Shown: positions 24,488 through 41,000 of the stretch, piece after piece
Numbering within the stretch: position 1 is the stretch's first letter
How the letters are laid out: every line of letters starts with the position of its first letter
Assembly: GCA_029582155.1 (NCBI GenBank)
Contig: CM055909.1
Span: forward strand, 20,995,262 to 21,059,261
Length of the DNA: 64,000 bases
Direction of reading: 5' to 3'
From: Panopea generosa
Taxonomy: Eukaryota; Mollusca; Bivalvia; Adapedonta; Hiatellidae
The notes under the pieces: generated by a model
What the model was told of the DNA's origin: nothing
Database searches by the model: none
What the model saw: only the letters and a program-made list of their open reading frames with translations
Position numbers and translations under genes: made by a program

Positions 24488-25734
24488 AGACATTTAATTT
24501 CACTGGATATAGATAGAAACGTCATTCTTTTATTTCTCTAATATAGATTTTCATTAAAATGATGTAAAGAACACTTTTTTGAGAAAACGGAGTAAGTAGA
24601 ATATACAGAAGACATTTTGAATATATTTTTTACAAATCGAGTTTATGAAGAAAAATAAATTTTACATTTGTTTTTTTTTTTTCTATAATGAGTCTTTCGC
24701 TTCTTGTTTATCATCTGTAATGATTTCCGATTTGAAATTGTTATGTTACTTAGAACTCTCGATAACACGTCAAATAACGGATTTTAGGCGAGAAAGCATA
24801 GCACTGAATCATTATGAAGCGTTTTCCATCATCGGATTAACCTTTTCTGTTACATTTTACAGTGTCTTTTTTTACGTTTTTGACGTTTCGGGACATTTTT
24901 TTTGTTTATTGTATAAACATATTCTTTAAATATTTTTATTTTTATTTTGTATTCAATGAATGAAATAAACTGAATGTGATGTTATATATAAAAAAATCTC
25001 TATTTTTTTCGATAAATGACGATATTTTAGAATTGACAAGTACGAAATTTTTTTGCAATGTACGCCAACATCTGACGTAACGTAATAAAGTAAATAATAT
25101 AAGAAACATCAAACCTTTGAATGCATTAATATTATGATAACATTATCCATATTCTTTTTCTACGTAACAGCAATTTATACTAATATGTAATTATCACGTG
25201 GCTCTTTCATTGTATGGAAGAAAATGAAACACACAGCTTATGTTTCAATTTCAAAATATTTTTTTTAATCCATTATTTCTCATTATACATACATGTAAAT
25301 AGCAACACATTGTTCATAACACAATAATAAGGGTCAGTACCATGTGAAGATGTACATTTTTATATTAACAAGTGCCTTCATACTATGTTTATATATTCTA
25401 ACGCTATATATTAAAGCCGTTCACAATAATGACATATGACATTTTAAATAATATATAATATGAAAATAAAAACACATTATTTGGTTGTTACATATACAAC
25501 TTATAAGTTTAATTTTTATAACTAAATGTTGTCACAATGTGTAACATTATTGTCTGTATATATAATTATTGATTATGTAAAGAGTAAAGAAGGGATAGAT
25601 TATAAAGAAAGTTTTAGTGCTAAAGAGGAAACGAACTTGACAATCCAAATCTACAATCAGCATGATGCTGTCCTTAAATCAGTTGTAATTTGTCCCATTC
25701 GCCGTCATGTTGTCCAATTTTATCATTTGCAATA
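24486..25734. other. Intron 1 sequence, no feature seen
   Basis: AT-rich; one 94-codon open frame at 24645-24929 looks like chance (Phe/Ser/Tyr-rich, no domain). Confidence 0.4.
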
Positions 25735-26465
25735 GCTATGATTCTTTCTATCTTTTCAATATGTTTTAATATTTTATGAATTTTTTAAACATTGGAATAG
25801 TTTTTGTATACTTGTTTTTGTAAATTAAACATTTAGCATAAATCAATATAGTATTTATCAAATTTGAATAACTACTCCATTCAGTATACCCAAAAGATAG
25901 TATGATGTACTTTAATTTTATTTGTAATTGTTTGGCATTGAGATATACTTCAATAATTGTCCAAAATGCTCTAGAATATTGACATTTTCGAAATAAAATC
26001 ACATAAACGTGTATAACATATGTTGCATTTATATAGGAATTCTTTATTAGGTATATATTTGTATTGAAAGGCGCGTATCTTTGTATCTATTGAAAATATA
26101 AAAAATACTGTGTGTACAATTTTTCAATTAATGTTCGTTATTTCTAATTCCCATTAAATATGTGGTTTTATTACAGTATCATTTTGAGAATTTTTAATAG
26201 CATGTTGTTAAGAAAATTCTTTGGACTCTTGAGCTTACGAATTTGTTGCAGTAAATTTATTTGTGTATTATTATCAGCTATGTTGCCAGCGTTTAATTTC
26301 TGTTTCCACCCGTTTGGTATGCCATTAATTAAAGTATAATATTTATAAACATCTGAATTATTGAGTAAGTACCTAGCTTTTATAAACTCAAAAGTATAGA
26401 ACGTGTTTTGTCTTTTATCTAGTAGTTGCATTTGACACCTTTTGCGTACCATTCTTTATAAAATT
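25735..26465 (-). mobile_element. LINE 3' fragment, second lineage
   Basis: Minus-strand pieces such as FIKARYLLNN, YYTLINGIPNGWKQKL and, further on, CQYSRAFWTIIEVYL, KYIILSFGYTEW and KCLIYKNKYTKTIP follow the order of the post-reverse-transcriptase tail of L1/Tx1-type LINEs in bivalves. It is split over frames and lacks the reverse transcriptase. It lies in intron 1 of the transposase/Ulp1 gene, same strand. Confidence 0.55.
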
Positions 26466-26929
26466 AGGTATCGTTATTGTTATTAATTTTCGAATTGTTC
26501 CATAATATCTGGTTATGTAATGCTTCTGAATTATCATTAAAGTTTATACTTGACCATGATTGTAATATTTCTATTAAAACTTTGGAAATGAATTGATTTG
26601 CGTATTAATGTAATCATTTCCATTTGAGTTACATTCAAATATTAAATCTCCCCCTACTTTATCTAATTTGTTAATGTATATAAATATTATGCTTCCAATC
26701 CCCATCATTTTCATTATTAAATATTCTTTTCGCTCATCCTGATTTTATTGCTTTTATAAACATGTTTAAATCGATCATAATTTAGTTTACTTACGTCCTT
26801 TGTCAAAATTTTTCTTTTTACTCTGTACCACATAGTGAGTATTTTCCGAATCTTCATATGAAGTTAAAAAATCCAAAAATTCTTGAAACTTATCAAATGA
26901 TTTATTTTCTAACATTTTGGAAGCATGCA

Positions 26930-27005
26930 ACCTTTGCAGATTTCCGAAAGTAGCTGATCAGATTTACGACTGTATTAGTAGGCGTGCAGATTTCGGACAG
27001 GGTCG
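26930..27005 (+). repeat. Stray foldback-minisatellite units next to the start codon
   Basis: tgcagatttccga, gatttacgactgtattagta and gcgtgcagatttcggac are two to three degenerate units of minisatellite A/B type, only about 15 bases upstream of the transposase gene's ATG (26915, minus strand). Confidence 0.6.
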
Positions 27006-27353
27006 TGGCTTAGCTTAAAACGATGGTAGGCACAGTTGTAGGGTGGTCCCCCCCTCCTCAAAAAAAATAAATTTCAGCTTGTCTGTCTTTGGTGCGTTTT
27101 GGTGTTTCTTATTTTTGAGGGGCCTGGTTATTATTAACATTGAATTCAATGTTTTATAAACAAATAAATTGATATTGAATATAATGTATTATATTAAGGT
27201 GTGTTCACTTTAATAAAGGGTCCGGCTATTATTGCATTTATGTTGGCATTTTTAATTCTTTGAATTCTCAGAAAAAAGTGCAGACACATGCTTACAGTGC
27301 ATATAGGAAGTTAGGCTCCTGGTTTTAGATCAAGTAAATGTGCAAATTAGGTA

Positions 27354-27426
27354 GTGAGTTTTGAGTAATGAAAGTGAGTTTCGAGTAAGAAAAGAGAGTT
27401 TCGAGTAAGGAACGTGAGTTTCGTTA
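27354..27426 (+). repeat. 20-bp short tandem repeat
   Basis: About 3.5 copies of gtgagtttcgagtaagaaaa. The surrounding 27010-28370 shows no gene. Confidence 0.8.
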
Positions 27427-28374
27427 TAAAATATACATCGTCACCAAACAAACACATAGTTTGCAGGTGCTTAAAACACATCATTGAATAAAAATGGTCT
27501 TATGTTTTATAGTAACGTATATAAAATATCAACTTTGTAACTCAAATTTGCCATTCCCCAACAAAGTTAACTATTTTTTATCTGTCATGTGTACCTTTGA
27601 ACATTGTAATAATTTCAACTGCCCGTCTCTCTGTTCATTTAGGTCTGTCCGGGGAGGCAGTGGTTTCTAGATGTGATTATACCTCATCGTTTTGTTTTCA
27701 TACACGATTGCTGATGAAGTGGGCTTCAGTCACAAAGCCACAGCTCTTTTGACCATGTTTTGGCATTTTCTTGCATAAATAACATTGTTCTCTATAACAA
27801 TGTAATTGCCAACTATTACAAACAGCAGGAATGCTATCAGTCTATAAAGTTCCCAATCTGACAGTAATGGCTATTACAATGATTATAATAGCAGTTCTTC
27901 GCCATGGCAGTTGATTATACAAATCACTACTGACCCATATATTAGCGGACACTTGTATCCCTTTTGCATGTGTTTCAACTATTTGTGCAATATCAAACGA
28001 ATAAATAAACAGCTATATCAACAGTAAACATTTCAATTGTCAATCTATTAGGTTAACACACTTATTGTACTGGGATTGAGAGAGAATCCGGGTAAACATA
28101 CATATTATTTATTGAATAAATGGGTAGTAAATGTTTACATTTTCTAAGTAAAATGCAGTTGAAACAAATTCTTCATTACACCTGCCACTCTCAATTAATT
28201 GCTAGATTATCATCCATTTTTTTCTTTAAAAAGGGGAGACGGGATTTTATTACTTATTTTTTAATATTTCTTATTAAGTTTGGTTTTATTATAACATATA
28301 AAATAATAATTATTTAAAAGTTTTTTCATGAAAATCAAAAGAGACGAAGAGGCATGAAAATTAGGGGGCTGAAA

Positions 28375-29762
28375 ATTGCACATCTACTCTAATACAGTAA
28401 GTAACTTGCACACCTACCTAAACACAGTCCGTAACTTGCACACGAATGGGTAGTTAAGAGTCTGGGGATTAGGGTTAGTAATTTTTATGGACAGTTGAAA
28501 AGCAGTTGAAAAATAATTAGGTGGCTGTTTCTAGACAACTTGCACATCTACACTTATACAGTCTATAACTTGCACATTCACCACGCTACAGTCCGTATCT
28601 TGCACATCTACGCTTATACAGTCCGTATCTTGCACATCGACCCTAATACAGTCCGTAACTTGCACATCTACACTTATACAGTCTGTAACTTGTACATTCT
28701 CCAGGGTACAGTTTGTACCTTGCACATCTACTCCAATACAGTCCGTATCTTGCACATCGACCCTAATACAGTCCGTAACTTGCACATCTACACTTATACA
28801 GTCTGTAACTTGCACATTCACCACGGTACAGTCCGTTTCTTGCACATCTACGCTTATACAGTCCGTATCTTCACACCTACGCTAATACAGTCCGTTACTT
28901 GCACATCTACCATTATGCAGTCTGTGTGTTGCAAATCTACTCCAATACAGTCTAAAACTTACACATCTACCCTAATACAGTCTGTAACTTGCACTTCTAC
29001 ACTAATACAGTCTGTAACTTGCACATCGACCCTAATACAGTTCGTAACTTACACATCTACCCTAATACAGTCTGTCACTTTCACTTATACACTAATACAG
29101 TCCGTATCTTGCACATTTACCTAATACAGTCCGTAACTTGCACATTTACCCTAATACAGTCCGTATCTTGCACATCAACCCTAATACAGTCTGTATCTTG
29201 CACTTCTACACTTATACAGTCTGTAACTTGCACATTCACCACGGTACAGTCCGTATCTTGCACATCGACCCTAATACAGTCCGTAACTTGCACACCTACC
29301 CTAATACAGTCCGTAACTTGCACACCTATCCTAATACAGTCTGTATCATGCACATCTACCTAATACAGTCTGAAACTTGCATATCTACGCTAATACAGTC
29401 TGTATCTTACACATCTACTTTAAAACAGTCTGAAACTTGTACACCTACGCTAATACAGTCAGTAGCTTGCACATCTACCATTACATAATCTGTACTTTGC
29501 ACATCTACTCCAATACAGTCTAAAACTTGCACACCTACCCTTATACAGTCTGAAACTTACACACCTACGCTAATACAGTCTGAAACTTGTACACCTACGC
29601 TAATACAGTCCGTAACTTGCATATCTACCATTATATAATCTGTATCTTGCACATCTACTCCAATACAGTCTAAAACTTGCACACCTATCCTTATACAGTC
29701 TGAAACTTGCACACCTACGCTAATACAGTCTGAAACTTGCACATCTACCTTAATACCGTCCG
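28375..29762 (-). repeat. 30-bp minisatellite A
   Basis: About 45 units of cttgcacacctacgctaata then cagtctgaaa, each 30 bases. Early units (28375-28440) are separated from the main array by about 95 unrelated bases. Its reverse complement is homologous to half of a minisatellite B unit. Open frames on both strands (up to 194 codons) are artefacts of the 30-base period. Confidence 0.95.
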
Positions 29763-30640
29763 TCAAAACATAATTATATTTTCTTATTTGTCACAATGAA
29801 GCCATGAAATCTGTTTTGACATCACATGTTATAGATTTAATACCAGCGGTCATATATGCATAATTACTAAAAAGTGTTACGGATGTGGAGGGTCGAGGAG
29901 ATGTAACATATTATATCAACCTGGCATACTCGAATCTTATAAACGGTGTAGCATAGTTGTATCAGCTTAGTATTTATTAGAGTATTTCCGTTTATTGAAC
30001 ATGTCTAGTATACATTGGAGAGTTTTATCAACAATTTAGTGTTTTTTGTACTATTGAATTTATAACTACTTTAAATTTGTGTATATTTTGAAATTATAAA
30101 TATGTCTATTTTGTAGCAATATACGCTGATGAAAAGAAAAATATCTTTTGTTCGACTTCTGTGTTACCAAAATATTTATTTCCAAGCAAGTTTAATTATT
30201 TCTTTAAATACTACATGTAGGCGAATGCAAATTATTTCAAGGTAATATTCATGAATTAAGTAAATCGTTTGTGAAACTGAAGATTTGTTATAAATTCATC
30301 AACAAATATTATCTAAATACTTTTTTTGCAATTTTGATCATTTTAAATTAAGTATAATAAATGCTGATAACCCAGAGGTCTGTCAGGTAGTATTTGATAT
30401 AGTGTACAAGTAAATGTAGCACAACTGTTACTTTATTGAACGTTAATTTATTTTAAAAAGTCGATCATTATCTTATTTTCTCATTATTTTATATTATATA
30501 TCTACTTCACTGAGGAAGATTTTTAAATGAAATTTATTTCTAAAAGGTTCATGATTATTAAAAAATAAATAATTGTTAAATATAAGTATTACTTAATTCT
30601 ATATTTGTATTACAGAATGCATGAACGCATCGACTTGTTT
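29763..30640 (+). repeat. Core of the right inverted repeat
   Basis: AT-rich unique DNA between minisatellites A and B. From about 29880 to 30625 it is the reverse complement of 430-1170. It has no open frame of note. Confidence 0.8.
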
Positions 30641-32237
30641 GTGCACAGTTTCGACTAAGTGAGTGTGAGTGTGCACATATCAGACGGGATGAGAGTAGAT
30701 GTGCATATTTCCGACTGTGTATGCAAGTATGTGTGTGTGCACATATACGACGGGATGAGAGTAGTTGAGCTTGTACACAGTTCCGACTGTATTAGAGTGT
30801 GCATCCACATATCCGACGGGATGAGAGTAGATGGGCATATTTTCGACTGTGTATGAAAGTGTGCGGACACATGTCCAACGGGATGAAAGTAGATGTGCAT
30901 ATTTACGACTGTGTAGTATGAAAGTGTGCGTGCACATATCCGACGGGATGAGAGTAGATATGCATATTTCCGACTGTGTATGAAAGTTTGAGCACATATC
31001 TGACGGGATGCGAGTATATGGGCATATTTTCGACTGTGTATGAAAGTGTGCGTGAACATATCCAACGGGATGAGAGTAGATATACTTATTTCCGACTGTG
31101 TATGCAAGTGTTTGTGGGCACATATCCGACGGCATGCGAGTAGATATGCATATTTCCGACTGTGTATGAAAGTGTGCGTGCACATATCCGACGGGATGCG
31201 AGTAGATATGCATATTTCCGACTGTGTATGCAAGTGAGTGTGTGCACATATCCGACGGGATGCGAGTAGATATGCATATTTCCGACTGTGTATGCAAGTG
31301 TGTGTGTGTGCACATATCCGACGGGATGCGAGTAGATATGCTTATCTCTGACTGTGTATGAAAGTGTGCGTGCACATACCCGACGGGATGCTAGTAGATA
31401 TGCTTATCTCTGACTGTGTATGAAAGTGTACGTGCACATGTCCGAAGGGATGAGAGAAGATATGCATATTTCCGACTGTGTATGAAAGTGTGTGTGCACA
31501 TGTCCGAAGGGATGAGAGAAGATATGCATATTTCCGACTGTGTATGAAAGTGTGTGTGCACATATCCGACGGGATAAGAGCAGATGGGCGTATTTCTGAC
31601 TGTATTAGAGTGTGCGTGCACATGTCCGACGGGATGCGAGTAGATATGCATATTTCTGACTGTGTATGAAAGTGTGCAGACACATGTCCAACGGGATGAA
31701 AGTAGATGTGCATATTTCCGACTGTGTAGTATGAAAGTGTGCGTGCACATATCCGACGGGATGAGAGTAGATATGCATATTTGTGACTGTGTATAAAAGT
31801 GTACGTGCACATATCTGACGGGATGAGAGCAGATAGGCGTATTTCCGACTGTATTAGAGTGTGCATGCACATGTCCGACGGGATGCGAGTAGATATGCAT
31901 ATTTCTGACTGTGTATGAAAGTGTGCGGACACATGTCCGACGGGATGAGAGTAGATGTGCATATTTCCGACTGTGTAGTATGAAAGTGTGCGTGCACATA
32001 TCCGACGGGATGAGAGTAGATATGCATATTTCCGACGGAAGTGTGTGGTCACGTGTCCGACGGGATGAGAGTAGATATGCATATATTTCCGACTGTGTTT
32101 GAAAGTGTGCGTGCACATATCCGACGGGATGAGAGTAGATGAGCTTGTACACATTATTAAAGTAGGTGTGCACATTTTCGACTGTATAAAGTATATGTAC
32201 ACAATTCAGACTGTACGAGAGTGCCTTGCACGTGCCA
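30641..32237 (+). repeat. 62-bp minisatellite B and right end motif
   Basis: About 25 units of two halves: catatttccgactgtgtatg then aaagtgtgcg, and tgcacatatccgacgggatg then agagtagata. Halves are shuffled in places. The array ends with gtacgagagtgccttgcacg then tgcca, the inverted counterpart of position 186. Long minus-strand frames here (up to 288 codons) are repeat artefacts. Confidence 0.95.
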
Positions 32238-33230
32238 CAACATGACCGGAATGGCACCTCACTATCTATTCAATACCTGTAGAATGGCACCGCGCTGATT
32301 AAGGTGTGCCAAGGAATGCGCTCTCGTTGGGGTTCAACATGACACCTACATCCCTGCCAGGAAATGTCGGCACGTGCGCGTTTCTTGCGTAACGGAAACA
32401 GATAGCATATTTGTTTAAGAGCAAACGTTGCTTAGAATCGTTTAATGTGAATAAAACCCCATCATTAGAGATTTTCCTATTACAAGCCGTCCCACAACTT
32501 GACCTATAATATGCCCATACTGGCGACGCCTAGCTGTGAGAAAGTTTAACTTATTAAGTATGTCTGAATATCTGACCGTAGCGCACATACTTCCAACATG
32601 CACGGATGTTGTTGGTAAACTACTTGTTAAATTCGTATAAACACTCTGATATACAGATTTGTAGGTTCCAATAAGTATTTTTTGAAGAAGAAAAAAACTC
32701 TCATCTGCAAATATGAAATTTCATGATTTTGGAAATAAGTTGTAAAACTTTATGGGTTATCCTGTGAAATATATTTGTTCTCAAAATTATTATTGTGTAA
32801 CAAAATAAAATATTAATCTGTGATATCTGATATATATATTATATTAGATAATCAACTAGTTTAATATGTTATTTAATATACGTGTAATTGCTTCTGTAAT
32901 ATTGTATGTTAATGTGTTTGATGTATCTTTGTGTTTATGACATATATATTATCACAAATAAACAAAGTAAGAAAAAAAAATTTTTTTTCCACAGATCACA
33001 TATCAAACATCATATACTACGGTTATTATTCCAACATGTTCCAGTAAAAGGGTAAATATGAAATGAACACATTGACTCTTATACTTGATGAACTTTAAAC
33101 ATCGCGTAGTTCTATACATTTCTCTAATGTACAACTTCACTCTATGATGAGGCTATTGTGTTCGCTGCGAAATAACGTGTAATGTGCTGGCAAATAAATA
33201 CATAAAAAAATATCACGAAGTAATTCTAAC
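32238..33230. other. Intergenic, no gene seen
   Basis: 32240-32400 is less AT-rich, with ggaatggcacctcac and gtagaatggcaccgcgctg as an imperfect pair and another ggcacgtgc at about 32371. The rest is plain AT-rich sequence. Confidence 0.4.
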
Positions 33231-33235
33231 AATTA

Positions 33236-33241
33236 TTTATT
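33236..33241 (-). promoter_or_regulatory. Possible poly(A) signal of the CRD-sushi receptor
   Basis: AATAAA on the minus strand, about 295 bases after the stop at 33535-33537. Confidence 0.4.
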
Positions 33242-33534
33242 ATTATGTTCACCGTGCACTTTAGAGACTGGATTAGGCCCGATCCGTATCTATTGCACCT
33301 GTTCAAAGCGTACACATGGGATTCAATAACACGCTCATAAACGTACTTGTACACGTACGATGATTGTTGTACCAGGCTTGACTCGAACTACCACTGACTC
33401 GAACTATTTTGTCCAGTCCCGTCGAGTTCGAGCGATCGAAGTTCTACTGAGTCCATTTAAACACTTAAATATTGGCAGTACACAGCCCTCAGATCTATTT
33501 TCATGGCTTGGTTGCTTATAATGTGAATCACTCG

Positions 33535-38999
<5,465 letters not shown>

Positions 39000-39263
39000 C
39001 GTTGACTGAGTTTGTTCCTCCTACACCATCTATAAGATTATGAAATAACGAAAAAAGGGGATCTTATATAAACCAATTGCTTACTCATCAAAGGGAAACC
39101 AACATTAATACTTGACGTAAGTACTTAGTTAACCGGAACTCAAAACTTTCGGCGATTAATATGGAACGACTTATTTTGAGTGATGACAAGCGTATAGATG
39201 TTTGAGATAATTTAAACAACTAGTAAAGTCTGGCATACTGTACCTATTACGTTTCAGTATCTA

Positions 39264-39266
39264 TGA

Positions 39267-39302
<36 letters not shown>

Positions 39303-39305
39303 TGT
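39264..39305. repeat. (TGCG)n microsatellite
   Basis: About nine tgcg units, then a mixed gtacgtgcg/tgtgtg stretch to 39358. Confidence 0.9.
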
Positions 39306-39654
39306 ATGTGTCTATGCGTACGTACGTGCGTGTTGTGTGCATTTGTGTGTGTGTTTGTGTTATTTTTTAATATTATCATATTTCTCTAAGATCATGTTAT
39401 TTAATTCAAACAATGACATTGGCTAATGTTACCGAGAAAGAGGGTTCGTTTGACGCTTACTTGCATTAATTAACCGGAATTTATCGCCTGGTGTATTGAA
39501 GTACCGTTCCTTCTGTGATGTTCCTTTTCCTCTTTTTTGTGTGCTTAATATTTGGTATTTAAATGCATTTTATAACATTTTTAGCGCATCTAAACCTGAA
39601 AAAAAATCACAACAAATTATAAGAGCAAAACAATAGCTGTTATTGTGTAAACGG

Positions 39655-39895
39655 CTGCTGTATGGTGTGCGGAAGGTAGTGGGTTCAATCCCCGGTCGGG
39701 TAATACTAACGACTTAAAAATGACCATAGAAGCTTCCTCGCTTGGCGATTAGTAGTTAAATGATAGTGCTAGGTCTGGCTGACCCGGTGTCAGTATAACG
39801 TGTCTGCGGCATGATACTCCAGTGTGGCAGCGCTTACAATACAGTCTCAAGTAAATACCCTGAAAATTTGTTAAAAGTCCTTATATATTTGGGAC
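39655..39895 (+). repeat. tRNA-derived SINE (second family), diverged copy
   Basis: gtgggttcaatccccggtcg, gaagcttcctcgcttgg, cggtgtcagtataacgtg and tctgcggcatgatactccag match 48300-48540 in the same order. The A-box side is eroded. Confidence 0.7.
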
Positions 39896-40029
39896 TTTAT
39901 TTTTAATTGAGCACTTGACTAGCAGACAGCAGTTACATTTTTATTTGTTTTACGCGAACAATCTTCAATATTAAAGGTACATTTATACAAACCTTTTTGT
40001 AGTTTATACTTATTTATTTTTTAGCTCCA

Positions 40030-40150
40030 TTCCGCCAATTCAAAACGTTGTCGAGTCCGCGTCCTGGGTAGAACCAGCACTAAATGTTTTTAGAAGCCGC
40101 TGAGTCGAACTGGTGATCGAACCCACAACCTATAGGATGAACGGTCAACA
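40030..40150 (-). repeat. SINE-like fragment
   Basis: tcgaactggtgatcgaaccc and acaacctatagg look like an inverted tRNA-type B-box region. Only a fragment remains. Confidence 0.35.
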
Positions 40151-40639
40151 CTCTATTCACTTGCTTTTTTAAATAATCTAACTACACAGTTAACCCGTGT
40201 AATTGTGAACACACACTTAGACACACGTCCACTCTATACTTGACTATCTTTTGCCTCTGGGACTTTTATGGGCCGATAACAGAATCAAAGTACTCAGTTA
40301 ATGATAGCCGGGCTATACTCAAAGTTTTGATATGGTGACATTTTATATTTTTTTACAAACAATAATATTTTGAGGTTTGCTATTCGTTCAATGTTTCCTT
40401 GTAGAAATACATCTTACTATCTTAATAATATTGATAGTGCCTCCTGAAAATAGCAGGGGGGAGGTGTGTGTGTGGGGGGGGGGGGGGACGGGGGCGGGGG
40501 TGGGGGAGTGCATTCAATAAAATATAAGCATTAACCGTCATATCACCAACAGCAAATTACACAAAAAAATAACATTCACATAAGTCTATTCAGTCATAAG
40601 AAATAAAGAAGTATTTTGTCATTTTCTCTTATATAGATC

Positions 40640-41000
40640 TAATACAGTATACCCCACCCCCAGGGCCAAACCGTGAGACCTTCACAAATTTTATAAAGGA
40701 CCCATGGGCGTCATTATTCATGCTCACCATTTGTTTCCGGGTGCTTCCTCAGTATAATAAGAATATTCTTAAAATTTACCTTTAATTATTTAGGTCCCAC
40801 TCCTGGGGCAAACCGTGAGACCCATGCAGGGACATGCATTTCACAATTTTTATAAAGGACCAATATATTTCCACAATCAAGCTCACCATTTGTTTCCCAG
40901 TGCTTCCTTTTGTAGGAAGAAGATTTTAAAAGTTTACTTTGCATTTGACTGTTTTGGCCCCGCCCCAAAGCCCCCCCTTGGGGTAGATTTTTTTTAATTT
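40640..41000. repeat. Duplicated 165-bp module of a dispersed repeat
   Basis: ccaaaccgtgagacc, ataaaggacc, gctcaccatttgtttcc and gtgcttcct occur twice about 165 bases apart, ending in ggccccgccccaaag. The style matches the ggccccaat modules at 15115-15745. Confidence 0.6.

Larger units (their letters stand above)
2232..26915 (-). pseudogene. 23-exon MULE transposase-SWIM-Ulp1-PHD fusion gene
   Basis: Exons in transcript order: 26795-26915, 22008-22152, 20080-20227, 18236-18302, 16493-16809, 14591-14726, 14070-14242, 12972-13579, 12392-12441, 11939-12106, 10860-11024, 10227-10285, 9314-9366, 8327-8383, 7929-8060, 7257-7311, 6827-6960, 5851-6018, 5436-5558, 4618-4851, 4038-4137, 3589-3662, 2232-2693, about 3.75 kb of coding sequence. 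Nearly all have AG acceptors and GT donors with codon phase matching the next exon. The joins 3-4, 5-6, 11-13 and 17-18 are uncertain, and exons are probably missing there; exon 17 may use a GC donor. Interruptions: in-frame stops at 13316-13318 (TAG), at the last codon of exon 9 (TAG), at 11972-11974 (TAA) and at 4831-4833 (TGA), plus one-base slips in A/T runs at 13429-13434 and 12994-13001 that cancel. It may be a decayed autonomous transposon gene or a decayed domesticated gene. Confidence 0.65.
20080..26915 (-). pseudogene. FAR1-like N-terminal zinc domain (exons 1-3)
   Basis: Exon 1 (26795-26915) starts at an ATG and encodes a 40-residue segment beginning MLENKSFDKFQEFLDF. It ends with a GTAAGT donor in phase 1. 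Exon 2 (22008-22152) continues TYMTSYSLRCN and LTCHKCGNKSKAKG, and exon 3 (20080-20227) gives RPRNQDHDYDRYH and SKKVDCPASVTVKE. The F-x2-F opening, the SLRCN Cys, CxxC and CPAxxxV match the FAR1/WRKY-GCM1-type DNA-binding region at the N-terminus of MULE transposases. The 4.6 kb first intron holds LINE, MITE and retroelement pieces. The donor of exon 3 is the least certain boundary. Confidence 0.6.
186..32237 (-). mobile_element. Candidate giant foldback Mutator-superfamily element
   Basis: Two long inverted repeats (186-1170 and about 29880-32237) with the same end motif, tggcacgtgcaagg then ctctcgtacag, bracket a multi-exon transposase/Ulp1 gene (2232-26915). Mutator-like elements typically have long terminal inverted repeats. 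Some plant MULE and foldback lineages (Kaonashi, FARE) carry Ulp1-like genes, which makes the pairing credible. Against it, the bases just outside the two ends (tagatttta against caacatgac) show no target-site duplication. The inner minisatellite A is present only on the right. The two repeats could therefore be independent insertions. The gene and the inverted repeats are seen; their unity as one element is inference. Confidence 0.35.

Noticed and set aside
24645-24929. 94-codon frame
   Set aside because: Phe/Tyr/Ser-rich AT-driven frame in an intron, with no domain or splice context.
28531-29766. Open frames on both strands, up to 194 codons
   Set aside because: Translations of the 30-base minisatellite A; open on both strands, as expected for repeats.
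177-32246. Target-site duplication for the giant element
   Set aside because: Flanks tagatttta and caacatgac do not match, and shifting the ends by a few bases does not help.
30655-32257. Cys/His-rich open frames of 192-288 codons
   Set aside because: Products of the 62-base minisatellite B, overlapping in several frames.
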